From assembly GCA_015657535.1 (NCBI GenBank), contig JADHZB010000440.1, positions 1-11,090 of the forward strand: 11,090 nucleotides of DNA, read 5' to 3'. This DNA is from Nephromyces sp. MM_2019 (Eukaryota > Apicomplexa > Aconoidasida > Nephromycida). The position numbers and the translations under genes were made by a program. Positions 1-7,668 of this stretch are shown one piece after another (position 1 is the stretch's first letter; each line of letters opens with the position of its first letter). The notes beneath the pieces are model-generated. The model had not been told where the DNA came from. It was given only the letters and a program-made list of their open reading frames with translations, and did not search any database.

Positions 1-95
1 CCCTCCCCCCACACACACACATACATACATACATACATATACCCTCCCCCCCCACACACATACATTCATACACACATACACACACACAAACTTAC
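1..95. repeat. AC-rich microsatellite, second intron of the ATG18-like gene
   Basis: On the plus strand this is AC and ATAC repeat with two C-rich runs. Read on the minus strand, it is the start of the intron after exon 2 of the ATG18-like gene. The donor is GTAAGT at 95-90 and then passes into GTGTGTG repeat. The intron continues beyond the left edge. Confidence 0.75.
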
Positions 96-1174
96 ACCCA
101 ACGCTCTAATTTCACACCTAAAACAGTTGAACTAAAACTTAATTCAACAACTTCTTCCATCGTTACAGCGTCCCACAATATAACTTGATTAGTAGGCCAA
201 CAGGGGTGTGTACCACCACCCACAAGTGCAATTATATTTGTTTCATATAACATTTCAATAATACCAATACCTCCATTGTGTTTTTCAGACATATCTATAA
301 ATACACACACACATTTTGATATATATAGTACGTATATATATATATAATGTGTATATATATAGTGTGTGTATATAGTGTGTATATATAGAGTGTGTATATA
401 TAGAGTGTGTGTGTATAGTGTGTTTATATAGTGTGTGTGTATATATAGAGTGTGTGTGTATATATATAGTGTGTGTGTATATGGTGTGTATATATATAGA
501 TTGTGTGTATATAGTGTCTTTGTTTATATAGTGTGTTTATATAGTGTGTTTATATAGTGTGTGTGTATATAGTGTGTATATGTGTGTATATAGTGTGTAT
601 ATATAGTGTGTGTGTATATATAGTGTGTGTGTATATATAGTGTGTGTGTATAGTGTGTATATATATAGTGTGTAAATAGTGTGTTTATAGTGTGTATATA
701 GTGTATGTATATATATATATATAATGTATGTTGTATAATTGTATATTATATTGTAAATTGTATATATAATGTGTAAATGTAAGTGTGTATACACACACGC
801 AGTGTGCTTTATATATATAGTGTATGTTATATATATAATGAGTAAATATAAGTGTACATACACACATGTAGTTGGATGGTGCATATGATTGTAATATTAA
901 TGCTTAAATTTATATAATAAGTATTTCAAAAATATATACTTGTAAATAATGAATATAAATAAAGGTATACATATACCCACATACACATAAACATACATCT
1001 ATATACACCTACATATAATACACACCCACTTACACATAAACACACCTACCCACACACACTCCTACACACACTCCTACACACACTCCTACACACACCTACC
1101 CACACACGTTCCTACACACACCTACCCACACACGTTCCTACACACACCTACCCACACACGTTCCTACACACACC

Positions 1175-1205
<31 letters not shown>

Positions 1206-1350
1206 CTTTTCTAGTGATTTCTGTAAATGGGTCTCTGTTATAAATTTGAAAACCTTTACCAGTTGAAACTGTTACACAATTACAATCTTGGTTAAAGCCC
1301 ATAAACAAAACATCACCCTTATTATTTTGTTTCAATTTCATAGAAACCAT
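96..1350 (-). CDS. ATG18: ATG18/WIPI-type PROPPIN, first two exons (3' part off the left edge)
   Basis: PROPPINs are seven-bladed WD40-like propellers that bind PI3P on membranes. In apicomplexans ATG18 supports ATG8 lipidation and apicoplast inheritance (family knowledge). Exon 1 is 1350-1206 (48 codons plus one base). It starts MVSMKLKQNN and holds the family signatures FMGFNQDCNCVTVSTGKGF and YNRDPF. Exon 2 is 294-96 and holds GGIGIIEMLYETNIIALVGG, then NQVILWDA and a strand ending VLGVKLERW. Human WIPI3/4 and yeast Atg18 share GIVEML and ALVGGG at this place. The junction AAAAG|GTGTGT to TTATAG|AT keeps phase (G+AT = Asp). The next donor is GTAAGT in phase 2. The lipid-binding FRRG motif comes later in the family and is outside the window. 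The start at 1350 matches the usual short N-terminus. The frame stays open up to 1503, but only through Thr-His and Tyr-Ile repeat, which I take as upstream DNA. Confidence 0.88.
304..870. repeat. TG/TA microsatellite inside ATG18 intron 1
   Basis: The plus strand is an irregular mixture of GTGTGTGTATATATAG-like words, degenerating to AT-rich sequence by 700-780. On the ATG18 sense strand this is the 3' part of intron 1 and reads as AC/TA. The intron runs from 1205 to 295 and ends TTATAG. Open frames here read only Tyr, Ile, His, Thr and are not taken as genes. Positions 870-960 are plain AT-rich intron sequence. Confidence 0.8.
960..1204. repeat. AC minisatellite with 26-bp units at the 5' end of ATG18 intron 1
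   Basis: AC-rich tract with a CCTACCC box recurring at 1095, 1121, 1147 and 1173, an exact 26-bp period. It is preceded by shorter ACTCCTACACAC units at 1065-1090. It abuts the ATG18 exon 1 donor at 1205, so the 5' splice site lies directly in a pure GTGTGT tract on the sense strand. Confidence 0.85.
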
Positions 1351-1369
1351 TGTGTGTGTGTGTGTGTGT

Positions 1370-1403
<34 letters not shown>

Positions 1404-1505
1404 TGTATGTATATGTTGTGTGTGTGTGTTGTGTGTGTATTTGGGGGGATTGGGACTCAGTAGAGGTAGTTAAAAATATCAATTGGTGATAATATTTTCC
1501 CAAAG
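1351..1505. promoter_or_regulatory. Short microsatellite spacer, possible shared promoter
   Basis: It lies upstream of the ATG18 start at 1350 and of the possible plus-strand gene beginning near 1506. It contains a TG tract (1351-1372), a (TA)n block (1374-1397), more TG and a G-rich run. No specific binding site is recognised. The promoter role is inferred from position only. Confidence 0.35.
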
Positions 1506-1952
1506 ATATTTCCTATCAAAATATTTATATAATTTATTAGTATGTTACCCTTTAAATGTGTGTATATATAATGATGATATATATATATTTAGGTGTAAGT
1601 ACTGTGTGTGTAAATAACATTTGTGTTAATGATTTGAGCACATGATTATATATAAATATTTAATAATTATTGTGTGTGTAAATTAGTGTGTTAAAAAATG
1701 TGTGCTCAAATAATTTTCAATTTCTGATTTTCTAGCTTACTCGACATATATTTCTTAATCAATGAAAATCTTCTAAAGTCTGAAATATATATAAGTGTGT
1801 GTATGTGTGCGAATGTGTGTGTGTGCGTGTGTGTGTGTGCGTGTGTGTGTGGGAGTGTATGTGTGTGCGCGTGTGTGTGTGGGAGTGTATGTGTGTGTGT
1901 GTGTATGTGTGTGTGTGTGTGTGTGTGGGAGTGTATGTGTGTGTGTGTGTGT

Positions 1953-1983
<31 letters not shown>

Positions 1984-2586
1984 GGAGTGTGTGAGTGGGA
2001 GTGTATGTGTGTGTGGTAGTGTGTGAGTGGGAGTGTATGTGTGTGTGGGAGTGTATGGAGTGTATGTGTGTGTGGGAGTGTGTGTGTGTGTGTGTGTGTG
2101 GGAGAGTGTGTGTGTGTGNGGGGAGTGTGTGTGTGTGTGTGTGTGTGGGAACTGTTTTGTGTATACTGTATCTTTGTCTGTATGTGTGGTGTGTATGGGT
2201 ATCTAAGTGTGTGAGAGTATATGTATGTATGTACACCCTAATTAAATGGTGTATATGTGTAAATGGGTGTAAAGTGTGTGTCTATAAATGTTTGAGGGTA
2301 CCATGTAGTGTATGTGTTATGTGTGTAGGTGGATTCCAATGCATACTTAAAATATATATATGTGTGTGTAGAAAAATTGTGTGTGTGTAACATATTTCAA
2401 ACTCAGCTTATAGAATATATTGAGTTATTAACAATCATGCATATAACTTTATTGTTCTTAAATGAAGATATTAATAAGATCAAAGTAAAATGTGTGTGTG
2501 GTTTGTAAAAATGAGAGGGGGTCAATATATATATTTATATATGTATAATATTTGTTTAGAAAAATAAGAAGTTGTATGTTCCATAA
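1506..2586 (+). CDS. Possible multi-exon gene of tiny exons, unrecognised
   Basis: Four non-repetitive islands can be joined in one frame: 1506-1539 (donor GTATGT), 1736-1794 (acceptor after TTTCTGATTTTCTAG; donor GTGTGT), 2414-2484 (acceptor TTATAG; donor GTAAAA) and 2560-2586 (acceptor TTTGTTTAG; stop TAA). All three junctions keep phase. The last three islands would read LLDIYFLINENLLKSEIYI, then KYIELLTIMHITLLFLNED, then KNKKLYVP before the stop, which is hydrophobic and helix-like. No start codon is found, and the first island is weak, with a poor acceptor at CCCAAAG. A competing reading exists: on the minus strand, 1789-1716 has a TTTCAG acceptor followed by an open stretch ending SSKLENQKLKII and TGA. 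I do not recognise either product. Exon choice in such short AT-rich islands can agree by chance. Confidence 0.3.
1796..2160. repeat. Dense TG microsatellite with GGGAG interruptions
   Basis: Nearly pure TG, broken by GGGAGTGTATGTG words that recur at variable spacing. One ambiguous base (n) sits at 2119. If the tiny-exon gene is real, this is its second intron, starting exactly at the donor. Open frames reading Cys-Val or His-Thr here are repeat translations, not genes. From 2160 to 2400 the TG content thins into AT-rich sequence. Confidence 0.9.
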
Positions 2587-2790
2587 TTATATACACACAC
2601 AATCCATAAACATTATCCACATACACATAACATATGAAAATTTATATCCATTGACACACATACATACACACAGAGGCAAATATAAGTATATACACACACA
2701 CATGTATAGGAGTATATATATATATATATATGCATATATACACACATAGACAACATATACATATACATAACACACAGACAACACACACAC

Positions 2791-2943
2791 GCACACATAA
2801 TAAACACTCAAATACATAGTATACACACAAAATACACACACGCACACATAATAAACATTCAAATACATAATATACACACAAAATACACACACGCACACAT
2901 AATAAACACTCAAATACATAATATACACACAAAATACATACAT
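2791..2943. repeat. Three tandem 51-bp units
   Basis: Each unit begins GCACACATAATAAACA, at 2791, 2842 and 2893. Copies differ by one or two substitutions, and the last diverges at its end. The period is a multiple of three, so both strands stay open, but the translation is only Cys/Val/Tyr or His/Thr rich. Confidence 0.9.
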
Positions 2944-3059
2944 GCACGTATACAATACGCATATCTACACACACACATACACACACACATACACACACAC
3001 ATATACACACACATACACACACACATATACACACATATACACACATATACACACACACA

Positions 3060-3170
3060 CACGCACACGTACCTACACACGCACGTACCTACACACACAC
3101 ACACACGTACCTACACACACACACACGTACCTACACACACACACACGTACCTACACACACACACACGTAC

Positions 3171-3208
<38 letters not shown>

Positions 3209-3225
3209 ACCTACACAAACACACA
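3060..3225. repeat. Tandem ACGTACCTACACAC units
   Basis: About seven copies of an ACGTACCTAC core separated by AC tracts of variable length, mostly at a spacing near 22 bp, then a long pure AC run (3174-3206) and a final copy. Typical of an AC microsatellite turned minisatellite. Confidence 0.85.
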
Positions 3226-3270
3226 TATATATATATATATATTTACATATATATATACATATACACTCAT

Positions 3271-3530
3271 ACCTAAAATATGTTGAATTAAGGAAATTCT
3301 TGAAATAAAAAGAAAATAATACTAAGAGCCATTAAATTACATAAAATAAAAAATTTGTTAATTTTAGTAAATTTAATTAAAACACAAACACACACATTTT
3401 TTAAAGGCCAATAAAATGGTTATTATATATATATATATAAATATAATAATATTAAATTATTTGTTAGTGGATTGTTTTATTTACACACACATCTTATTTT
3501 AATTTATTTTTTACACATCCCTAAAAATGT
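3271..3530. other. AT-rich non-repeat island, no certain gene
   Basis: AT-rich sequence with few microsatellites. A minus-strand stretch 3328-3276 lies between a CTCTTAG acceptor and a GTATGA donor and reads LFSFYFKNFLNSTYFR, but I could not join it in phase to a neighbour. Nothing firm is seen on the plus strand. Confidence 0.35.
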
Positions 3531-3930
3531 GTATATTATATATGTGTTGGTATATCTTTATGTGTGTGTATATAGTAATACATAGGGTATATTCAATATG
3601 TGTGGTGTGTGTTGTGCATATATATATATATTATGTGTGTATATGTTTTGTTATTATGTGTATTTGTTTATATTTTGTTGGTATATGTATTTATTATGTG
3701 TGCTACGTGTGTGTGTGTTTATGTTGTGTGGATTAAGTGTGAATGTATTGTGTGTGTTAAGTGTATTATATATGTGTATGAATATGTGTGTATTAGGTGT
3801 GAATGTATTGTGTGTTTTAAGTGTATTATATATGTGTATGAATTTGTGTGTATTAGGTGTGAATGTATTGTGTGTGTAATATTAAGTGTGTGTAATATTA
3901 AGTGTGTGTATGTGTAAAAATTTGATGTGT
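3531..3930. repeat. TG-rich block containing a 60-bp tandem array
   Basis: TG/TA-rich sequence. From 3733 a 60-bp unit repeats at 3793 and partly at 3853, marked by TTAGGTGTGAATGTATTG and ATATATGTGTATGAAT. Because 60 is a multiple of three, three plus-strand frames remain open, but they read as Cys/Val/Tyr repeat without a convincing product. Confidence 0.85.
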
Positions 3931-4007
3931 ATAATTAATTATTTAATATGGACAGCTGGGTATTTATATTTCATAAACATTTTTTTTTTTAAACTTCAAT
4001 GAATTTT

Positions 4008-4145
4008 TTATTTTGTGTGTGTGTAATATATGTGAATTACTTTTGAGTCATGTGTGTAAATTAATAAATTTAAGTGTGTGTGTGCTTTTGGATAATTAAG
4101 ATATATAAATACATTTAGATTTATGTGTGTTAAGTTATCTGCACC

Positions 4146-4148
<3 letters not shown>
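4008..4148 (-). CDS. Small ORF with Thr-His insertions, unrecognised
   Basis: A 46-codon frame starts MGADNLTHINLNVFIYLNYP and contains separate Thr-His pairs in otherwise hydrophobic sequence (LNLLIY, SKVIHIYY). It ends at TAA, followed at once by AATAAA on the same strand, which could be a polyadenylation signal. The Thr-His pattern matches the better supported genes of the window. A GTAATT after the DSK codons could be a donor, which would make this a first exon. The frame also extends upstream to 4202, but only through TG/TA repeat. No family is recognised. Confidence 0.33.

Positions 4149-4196
<48 letters not shown>
4149..4196. repeat. (TA)n followed by (TG)n
   Basis: About 32 bases of TA followed by about 16 of TG, directly upstream of the small minus-strand ORF. 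The TA part is self-complementary. Confidence 0.9.
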
Positions 4197-4504
4197 GAAC
4201 ATGTGTACTTTAGGGTGTATGAAAAATTAGGTGATGTTAACATTTAATGTGAACTCTTTGCATTTTGAAACTCAATGATTTATCGTTTATATATATATTA
4301 AGTTATATATAATTTACACATTTTTAAATAGCTTGCTAAAGCTAGTATATATATACATATATATAATGCACACATTTATTTAATTATATATATATATATA
4401 TATATATTTCTATAAAGCCTTTAGTGCACCAATTTTTTGCACAATTGTTTTTAATAATTTTTGAATATAAGAACATAACACATGCATACATATGTATATA
4501 TATA
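4197..4504. other. AT-rich island with an open segment readable on either strand
   Basis: Positions 4410-4490 are non-repetitive and open on both strands. Plus, after TTTCTATAAAG, reads PLVHQFFAQLFLIIFEYKN. Minus reads FLYSKIIKNNCAKNWCTKGF. Either could be an exon, but I cannot choose and neither is recognised. The rest (4200-4400) is AT-rich with a (TA)n run at 4386-4408. Confidence 0.25.
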
Positions 4505-4625
4505 TACACATCACACACACACACACAAACACACACACATACACATACACACACACACACATACACATACACACACAAACACACACACACACACAAACAC
4601 ACACACATACACACACACACACACT
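4505..4625. repeat. AC microsatellite
   Basis: Almost pure AC with scattered single-base changes (CACAAACAC, CATACAC). It lies 3' of the helical-repeat gene. Between it and that gene is a short AT-rich spacer with complementary A and T runs at 4698-4721, which could mark a transcript end. Confidence 0.85.
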
Positions 4626-4725
4626 TATTATTTCTCATACATGTACCACACACACATTCAAAAATGAGCTAGAGTTTATATATATAAGAAAAGTCCAAAA
4701 AAATTTTTTAATTAAAAAATTTGAT

Positions 4726-6015
4726 TTATTTACACATTCTTCTACGAATTTTCCATTGATTAAGTGTGTGTGTAATATCAGTATATTTATATATGTGTGT
4801 GTATTCTGACCAAATTTCAATTAATTTGTTATACTTATCCAAACCTTCCATATCTAATTGTGAGGGTAATTGTATATAGGATACCCAATTGGTTGTGTGT
4901 AAAAGAAATCTAAGATATGTTTCTATTCTTTCTAGATTTAAATGTGTGTGTGTGTGTGTATATATATCATAATCATGTTGATTATTTTTAATATAGTGTG
5001 TGTGTGTGTGTAAGATAGCTATATAGGCTTTACTTGTAACTAATAATGAACTTCTTATTCGTGATATAATTAAATCAGTTATACGTTTATTACACACATC
5101 AAATAATAATTTTGAATTACAATTTAATATTACTAGAGAATATAATAATGATAGATATTCCCTAGAATCAAAACCTAATGTGTGTGTATGTTGTTTTGTG
5201 TGTGTACGTTGTTTTGTATGTGTGTATTGTTTTGTGTGTGTATGTTGATGTGTGTGTGTAGGGTTTATAATGTGTGTATCATTCTGTGTATCATAATTTT
5301 TGTTAGGTAGATGATGTGGTGTAGATGATATGTGTGTAGGTTGATGATATGGAGGTATATATATATCATCATCATGTGTGTAATATGGATGTTTTTTATT
5401 ATAAAAAGGTTCCATATCATCAAATTGATTTAATAAGTAATCTATAAATATGTGTGAAATCTGATCAATATTATGTGTGTGTAAATTTTTTGATTTTAGA
5501 TAAGCAAATGTATCTAAACATTGAATTATATCATTATAATGAAGTGTGTGTGAATCTATACTTTCCATTTCATATAATAATTTCTTAAAAAATTGATTAG
5601 AAATTTCATTATACCCCAAAATGTGTGTATATTTGCACACTAATGAGATAGTTATTATATCAGTAGATTTTAATAAACAATTTGTTATATCTCTGATTAA
5701 GTGTGTATCATTTTCAATATAACCAGAGAGTGCTAAACATCTTAATAACTCTGATAATTGAGGTAAATTAAGTGATGTGTGTATAGTTTGTGCATCTTTA
5801 TATAATGTGTGTGTAAGTGGTAAGGGTTGTGGGTGTGTGTGTATTGTTTCTAAGAACTCTTTAATATATCTTAAACCAGGTTGCCTTAATAATAATGAGC
5901 GGTGTGTAAATTGTTGTTTATTATATATATCCTTATTTATTAATTTTGAACGATGTGTCTTACCCCTTACCAATAATGTTGGGTCCATATATTTACACAC
6001 ACAACTTAACCTCAT
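4726..6015 (-). CDS. Helical-repeat protein with Thr-His linkers, possible organellar RNA-binding type
   Basis: A single open frame of 429 codons ends RRRMCK and TAA at 4726. The start is either 6015 (MRLSCVCKY) or the in-frame Met at 5988 (MDPTLLVRGK), which would avoid a Cys-Val-Cys read from TG repeat. Residues about 40-190 are successive amphipathic helix pairs (LSELLRCLALSGYIEN, ISNQFFKKLLYEMES, IIQCLDTFAYLKSKN). Residues about 285-330 (EYLSLLYSLVILNC) and 365-410 (LERIETYLRFLLHTTNW) continue the pattern. The helix pairs resemble the heptatricopeptide/FASTK-like proteins of apicomplexan organelles, but no RAP domain is seen, so the function is inferred and weak. Thr-His pairs sit between helices, and a charged middle part (about 205-285) holds a TKQ(Y/R/H)THT repeat. 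The length and varied codons argue for a real gene. The product is not recognised by name. Confidence 0.78.
   Translation of the reverse strand: MRLSCVCKYMDPTLLVRGKTHRSKLINKDIYNKQQFTHRSLLLRQPGLRYIKEFLETIHTHPQPLPLTHTLYKDAQTIHTSLNLPQLSELLRCLALSGYIENDTHLIRDITNCLLKSTDIITISLVCKYTHILGYNEISNQFFKKLLYEMESIDSHTLHYNDIIQCLDTFAYLKSKNLHTHNIDQISHIFIDYLLNQFDDMEPFYNKKHPYYTHDDDIYIPPYHQPTHISSTPHHLPNKNYDTQNDTHIINPTHTHQHTHTKQYTHTKQRTHTKQHTHTLGFDSREYLSLLYSLVILNCNSKLLFDVCNKRITDLIISRIRSSLLVTSKAYIAILHTHTHYIKNNQHDYDIYTHTHTHLNLERIETYLRFLLHTTNWVSYIQLPSQLDMEGLDKYNKLIEIWSEYTHIYKYTDITHTLNQWKIRRRMCK
5182..5250 (-). repeat. In-frame 18-bp repeat within the helical-repeat gene
   Basis: Units built on TGTTTTGTGTGTGTA (plus strand) code on the minus strand for KQYTHT, KQRTHT and KQHTHT. 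The period keeps the frame, so the array lengthens a linker without breaking the protein. Confidence 0.75.
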
Positions 6016-6037
6016 TTATTTATGTACTTACACACAC

Positions 6038-6303
6038 CTGATATATAGTGAAGAGAATGTGAGGGAGTTGTGTATGTGTATGTGTGGGTGTATTGTGTGT
6101 GTGTGGTGAGTGTGTGGGTGGTGTGTGTGTGGGTGTGGTGTGTGTGTGTGGATGTGGTGTGTGTGTGTGTGGTGTGTGTATGTGTGTGGTGTGTGGTTGG
6201 GTGTGGTGAGTGTGTGTGTGGTGTGTGGTTGGGTGTGGTGAGTGTGTGGGTGGTGTGTGTGTGTGTGTGTGTGTGTGCGTGTGGGGTGTGTGTGTGTATG
6301 TGT

Positions 6304-6334
<31 letters not shown>

Positions 6335-6468
6335 GTGTTTGTGTGTGTGTGTGGTGTTTGTGTGTGTGGTGTGTGTGTGTGTGGTGTGTGGTGTTTGTGT
6401 GTGTGGTGTGTGTGTGTGTGGTGTGTGTGTGTGTAGGGATTAGTGGATGTAAATAAGGTAAGAAGCAT
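6038..6468 (-). CDS. Possible upstream exon of the helical-repeat gene, mostly Thr-His/Pro repeat
   Basis: A frame opens MLLTLFTSTNPYTH, runs through a long His/Thr/Pro tract, and closes with HNSLTFSSLYIR before a stop. An ATATCAG|GTGTGT donor at 6038/6037 and an ATGAG acceptor at 6011 would remove a 27-base intron and join in phase to RLSCVCKYMDP of the main gene. Very short introns are known in piroplasms. The middle is simple repeat and stays open whatever its coding status, so only the two ends argue for coding. The plainer reading is upstream non-coding DNA. Confidence 0.2.
6060..6440. repeat. TG/GTGGTG-rich microsatellite
   Basis: Almost pure TG with GTGGTG and GGTTGGGTGTGGTGAG interruptions. 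The last word occurs twice, about 32 bp apart, near 6197 and 6229. It lies 5' of the helical-repeat gene and is the most guanine-rich stretch of the window. Confidence 0.9.
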
Positions 6469-6583
6469 GAATTACATGGCTCATGTATTGATCTGTATAA
6501 ATTTGTGGATGTCTATATAGTGTGTATGTAAAGTGTATATATTGTGTGTGAATATAAAGTATGTATATAGTAATAATATATAT

Positions 6584-6778
6584 ATGACTATATATTTACA
6601 TACACCATACAGATGGTTTACCCATGTATATATAATCTCACTAATACATCTATATATACAAACAAGATATAAATATATATACACACATGTAACAGTAATA
6701 AAAAAATATACACAACAAATCATCTTATACTTAAACAAACCCTTTACACTCACACACAAGATGTTTACACACCCATAG
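6584..6778 (+). CDS. Small Thr-His-containing ORF, unrecognised
   Basis: The frame of 64 codons starts MTIYLHTPYRWFTHVYIISL and continues with IHLYIQTRYKYIY, TVIKKYTQQIILYLNKPF and KMF before TAG. As in the other genes, Thr-His pairs lie between segments of varied residues. A first hydrophobic helix with Tyr and Arg is visible, but no family is recognised. A CCATA|GTATAT site near the stop could act as a donor. The minus strand is also open here, reading CISEIIYTWVNHLYGV, so strand is not certain. Confidence 0.3.
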   Translation: MTIYLHTPYRWFTHVYIISLIHLYIQTRYKYIYTHVTVIKKYTQQIILYLNKPFTLTHKMFTHP

Positions 6779-6825
6779 TATATTTACACAGATAACAAAT
6801 TATTATATATAGGTTACACCTTTAA

Positions 6826-7032
6826 ACATATACACACACAAAACATGTATCAAATATCACATACAAATATTCACTATATATACACATACACACCTATATA
6901 TATATATATCAATTGTCACACACATATATATACTACACACACACATACACACCCATACCTGTCAAATTTTACACACATTTAAAAGAGTCTACCCATATAA
7001 ATAAGTTGACTTTAAGATCTGTTGAAATAATT
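6826..7032 (+). other. Candidate coding segment ending at a TG donor
   Basis: The plus frame is open from 6826. Its last part reads PVKFYTHLKESTHINKLTLR, then SVEII, before a GTGTGT donor at 7033. The first part is largely Thr/His/Tyr/Ile repeat. The Thr-His interruptions fit the local gene style. The minus strand of the same place reads KVNLFIWVDSFK, so the call is open. No family is recognised. Confidence 0.25.
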
Positions 7033-7040
7033 GTGTGTGT

Positions 7041-7101
7041 AATCTTCAATTTATCATTAATGTGTGCGTGTAATCTTCAATTTATCAATAATGTGTGTGT
7101 G
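7041..7101. repeat. Two 31-bp direct repeats
   Basis: The word AATCTTCAATTTATCA occurs at 7041 and 7072, each preceded by a GTGTG run and followed by (A/T)TAATGTGTG. Confidence 0.9.
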
Positions 7102-7179
7102 TAAACCACAAAAAAATTATACTAATAAATATAAATTTGATTAAAAGCGTGTTAAGTTGTAAGATGTAGTACAATTCAG

Positions 7180-7265
7180 ATGTGTATGTACATATATGTT
7201 GGTATTTAGGTATATAAGTGAAAGTGTGAATGTGTTTAGGTGTGTGTGTATGTGTGTATATGTAT

Positions 7266-7306
<41 letters not shown>

Positions 7307-7640
7307 TGTGTGAGTGTGTGTGTGTGTGTGTGTGTATTGATGGGTAGGTAATTGTGTGAGTGTATGTTAATGTATGGTGTGTGTGTAAAGGTTATATGAG
7401 TCTATAAATAAGGGTGAGTAATTCAGTGAGTAAAGATATGTGGGTATGATTATAAAGGTGTCTAAGTCTGTGTGTGAGTGTATGTTGAGGTATATAAAAA
7501 TGTTTATATATTTATATATATACAGAGTGTGTGTAGGTATTTCAATGTATTGATGTAGTTGTATAGGTGTTATTTATAGGTATCTGAAAGTGTGTGTATT
7601 TAAGGTGTGTGTGTGTGTATAGTTTGAAATTGTTAGTTTA
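7180..7640. repeat. TG-rich microsatellite region
   Basis: TG tracts, densest at 7225-7340, with GTGAGTGTATG words and AT-rich gaps. A short minus-strand frame starting at 7676 (MFVTYFHTQALLKLTISN) crosses its right end. It is only about 33 codons and is not called. No other gene signal is seen. Confidence 0.75.
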
Positions 7641-7668
7641 AGGAGAGCTTGTGTGTGAAAATAGGTAA

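Larger units (their letters stand above)
2589..3270. repeat. Long AC microsatellite/minisatellite block
   Basis: About 680 bp of AC-rich plus strand with TA blocks at 2713-2731 and 3225-3242. No convincing coding segment is seen. It includes a 51-bp array and a GTACCTACAC array, listed separately. The composition flips sharply from the TG-rich strand to the left. Confidence 0.85.

Noticed and set aside
1..1204. Telomeric or subtelomeric repeat
   Set aside because: No (TTAGGG)n-like or TTTAGGG-like tandem is present, and ordinary gene exons interrupt the repeats.
2119..2119. Single ambiguous base within the TG tract
   Set aside because: It is an assembly or basecalling uncertainty inside a homogeneous repeat. 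It has no bearing on any gene call, though the tract length here may be unreliable.
1706..2390. Long His-Thr frame (minus) and Cys-Val frames (plus)
   Set aside because: Simple repeat translation with no varied protein body, except the possible short exon island at 1736-1794, which is handled separately.
2791..2943. CRISPR-like array
   Set aside because: Units are directly adjacent with no unique spacers, and the context is eukaryotic with GT-AG introns.
2587..3286. Several 60-138 codon frames on both strands
   Set aside because: Both strands are open because the repeat periods avoid stops. Residue content is only Cys/Val/Tyr/Ile or His/Thr.
4635..4820. Frames overlapping the 3' end of the helical-repeat gene on either strand
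   Set aside because: They overlap the confident gene or its AT-rich tail. The plus-strand stretch reading FKNELEFIYIRKVQKNF is possible but would need antisense overlap, and nothing else supports it.
4726..6015. Ciliate or other altered genetic code
   Set aside because: The long gene and PRP28 exons contain no internal TAA, TAG or TGA in frame, glutamine is CAA/CAG, and frames end at these stops.
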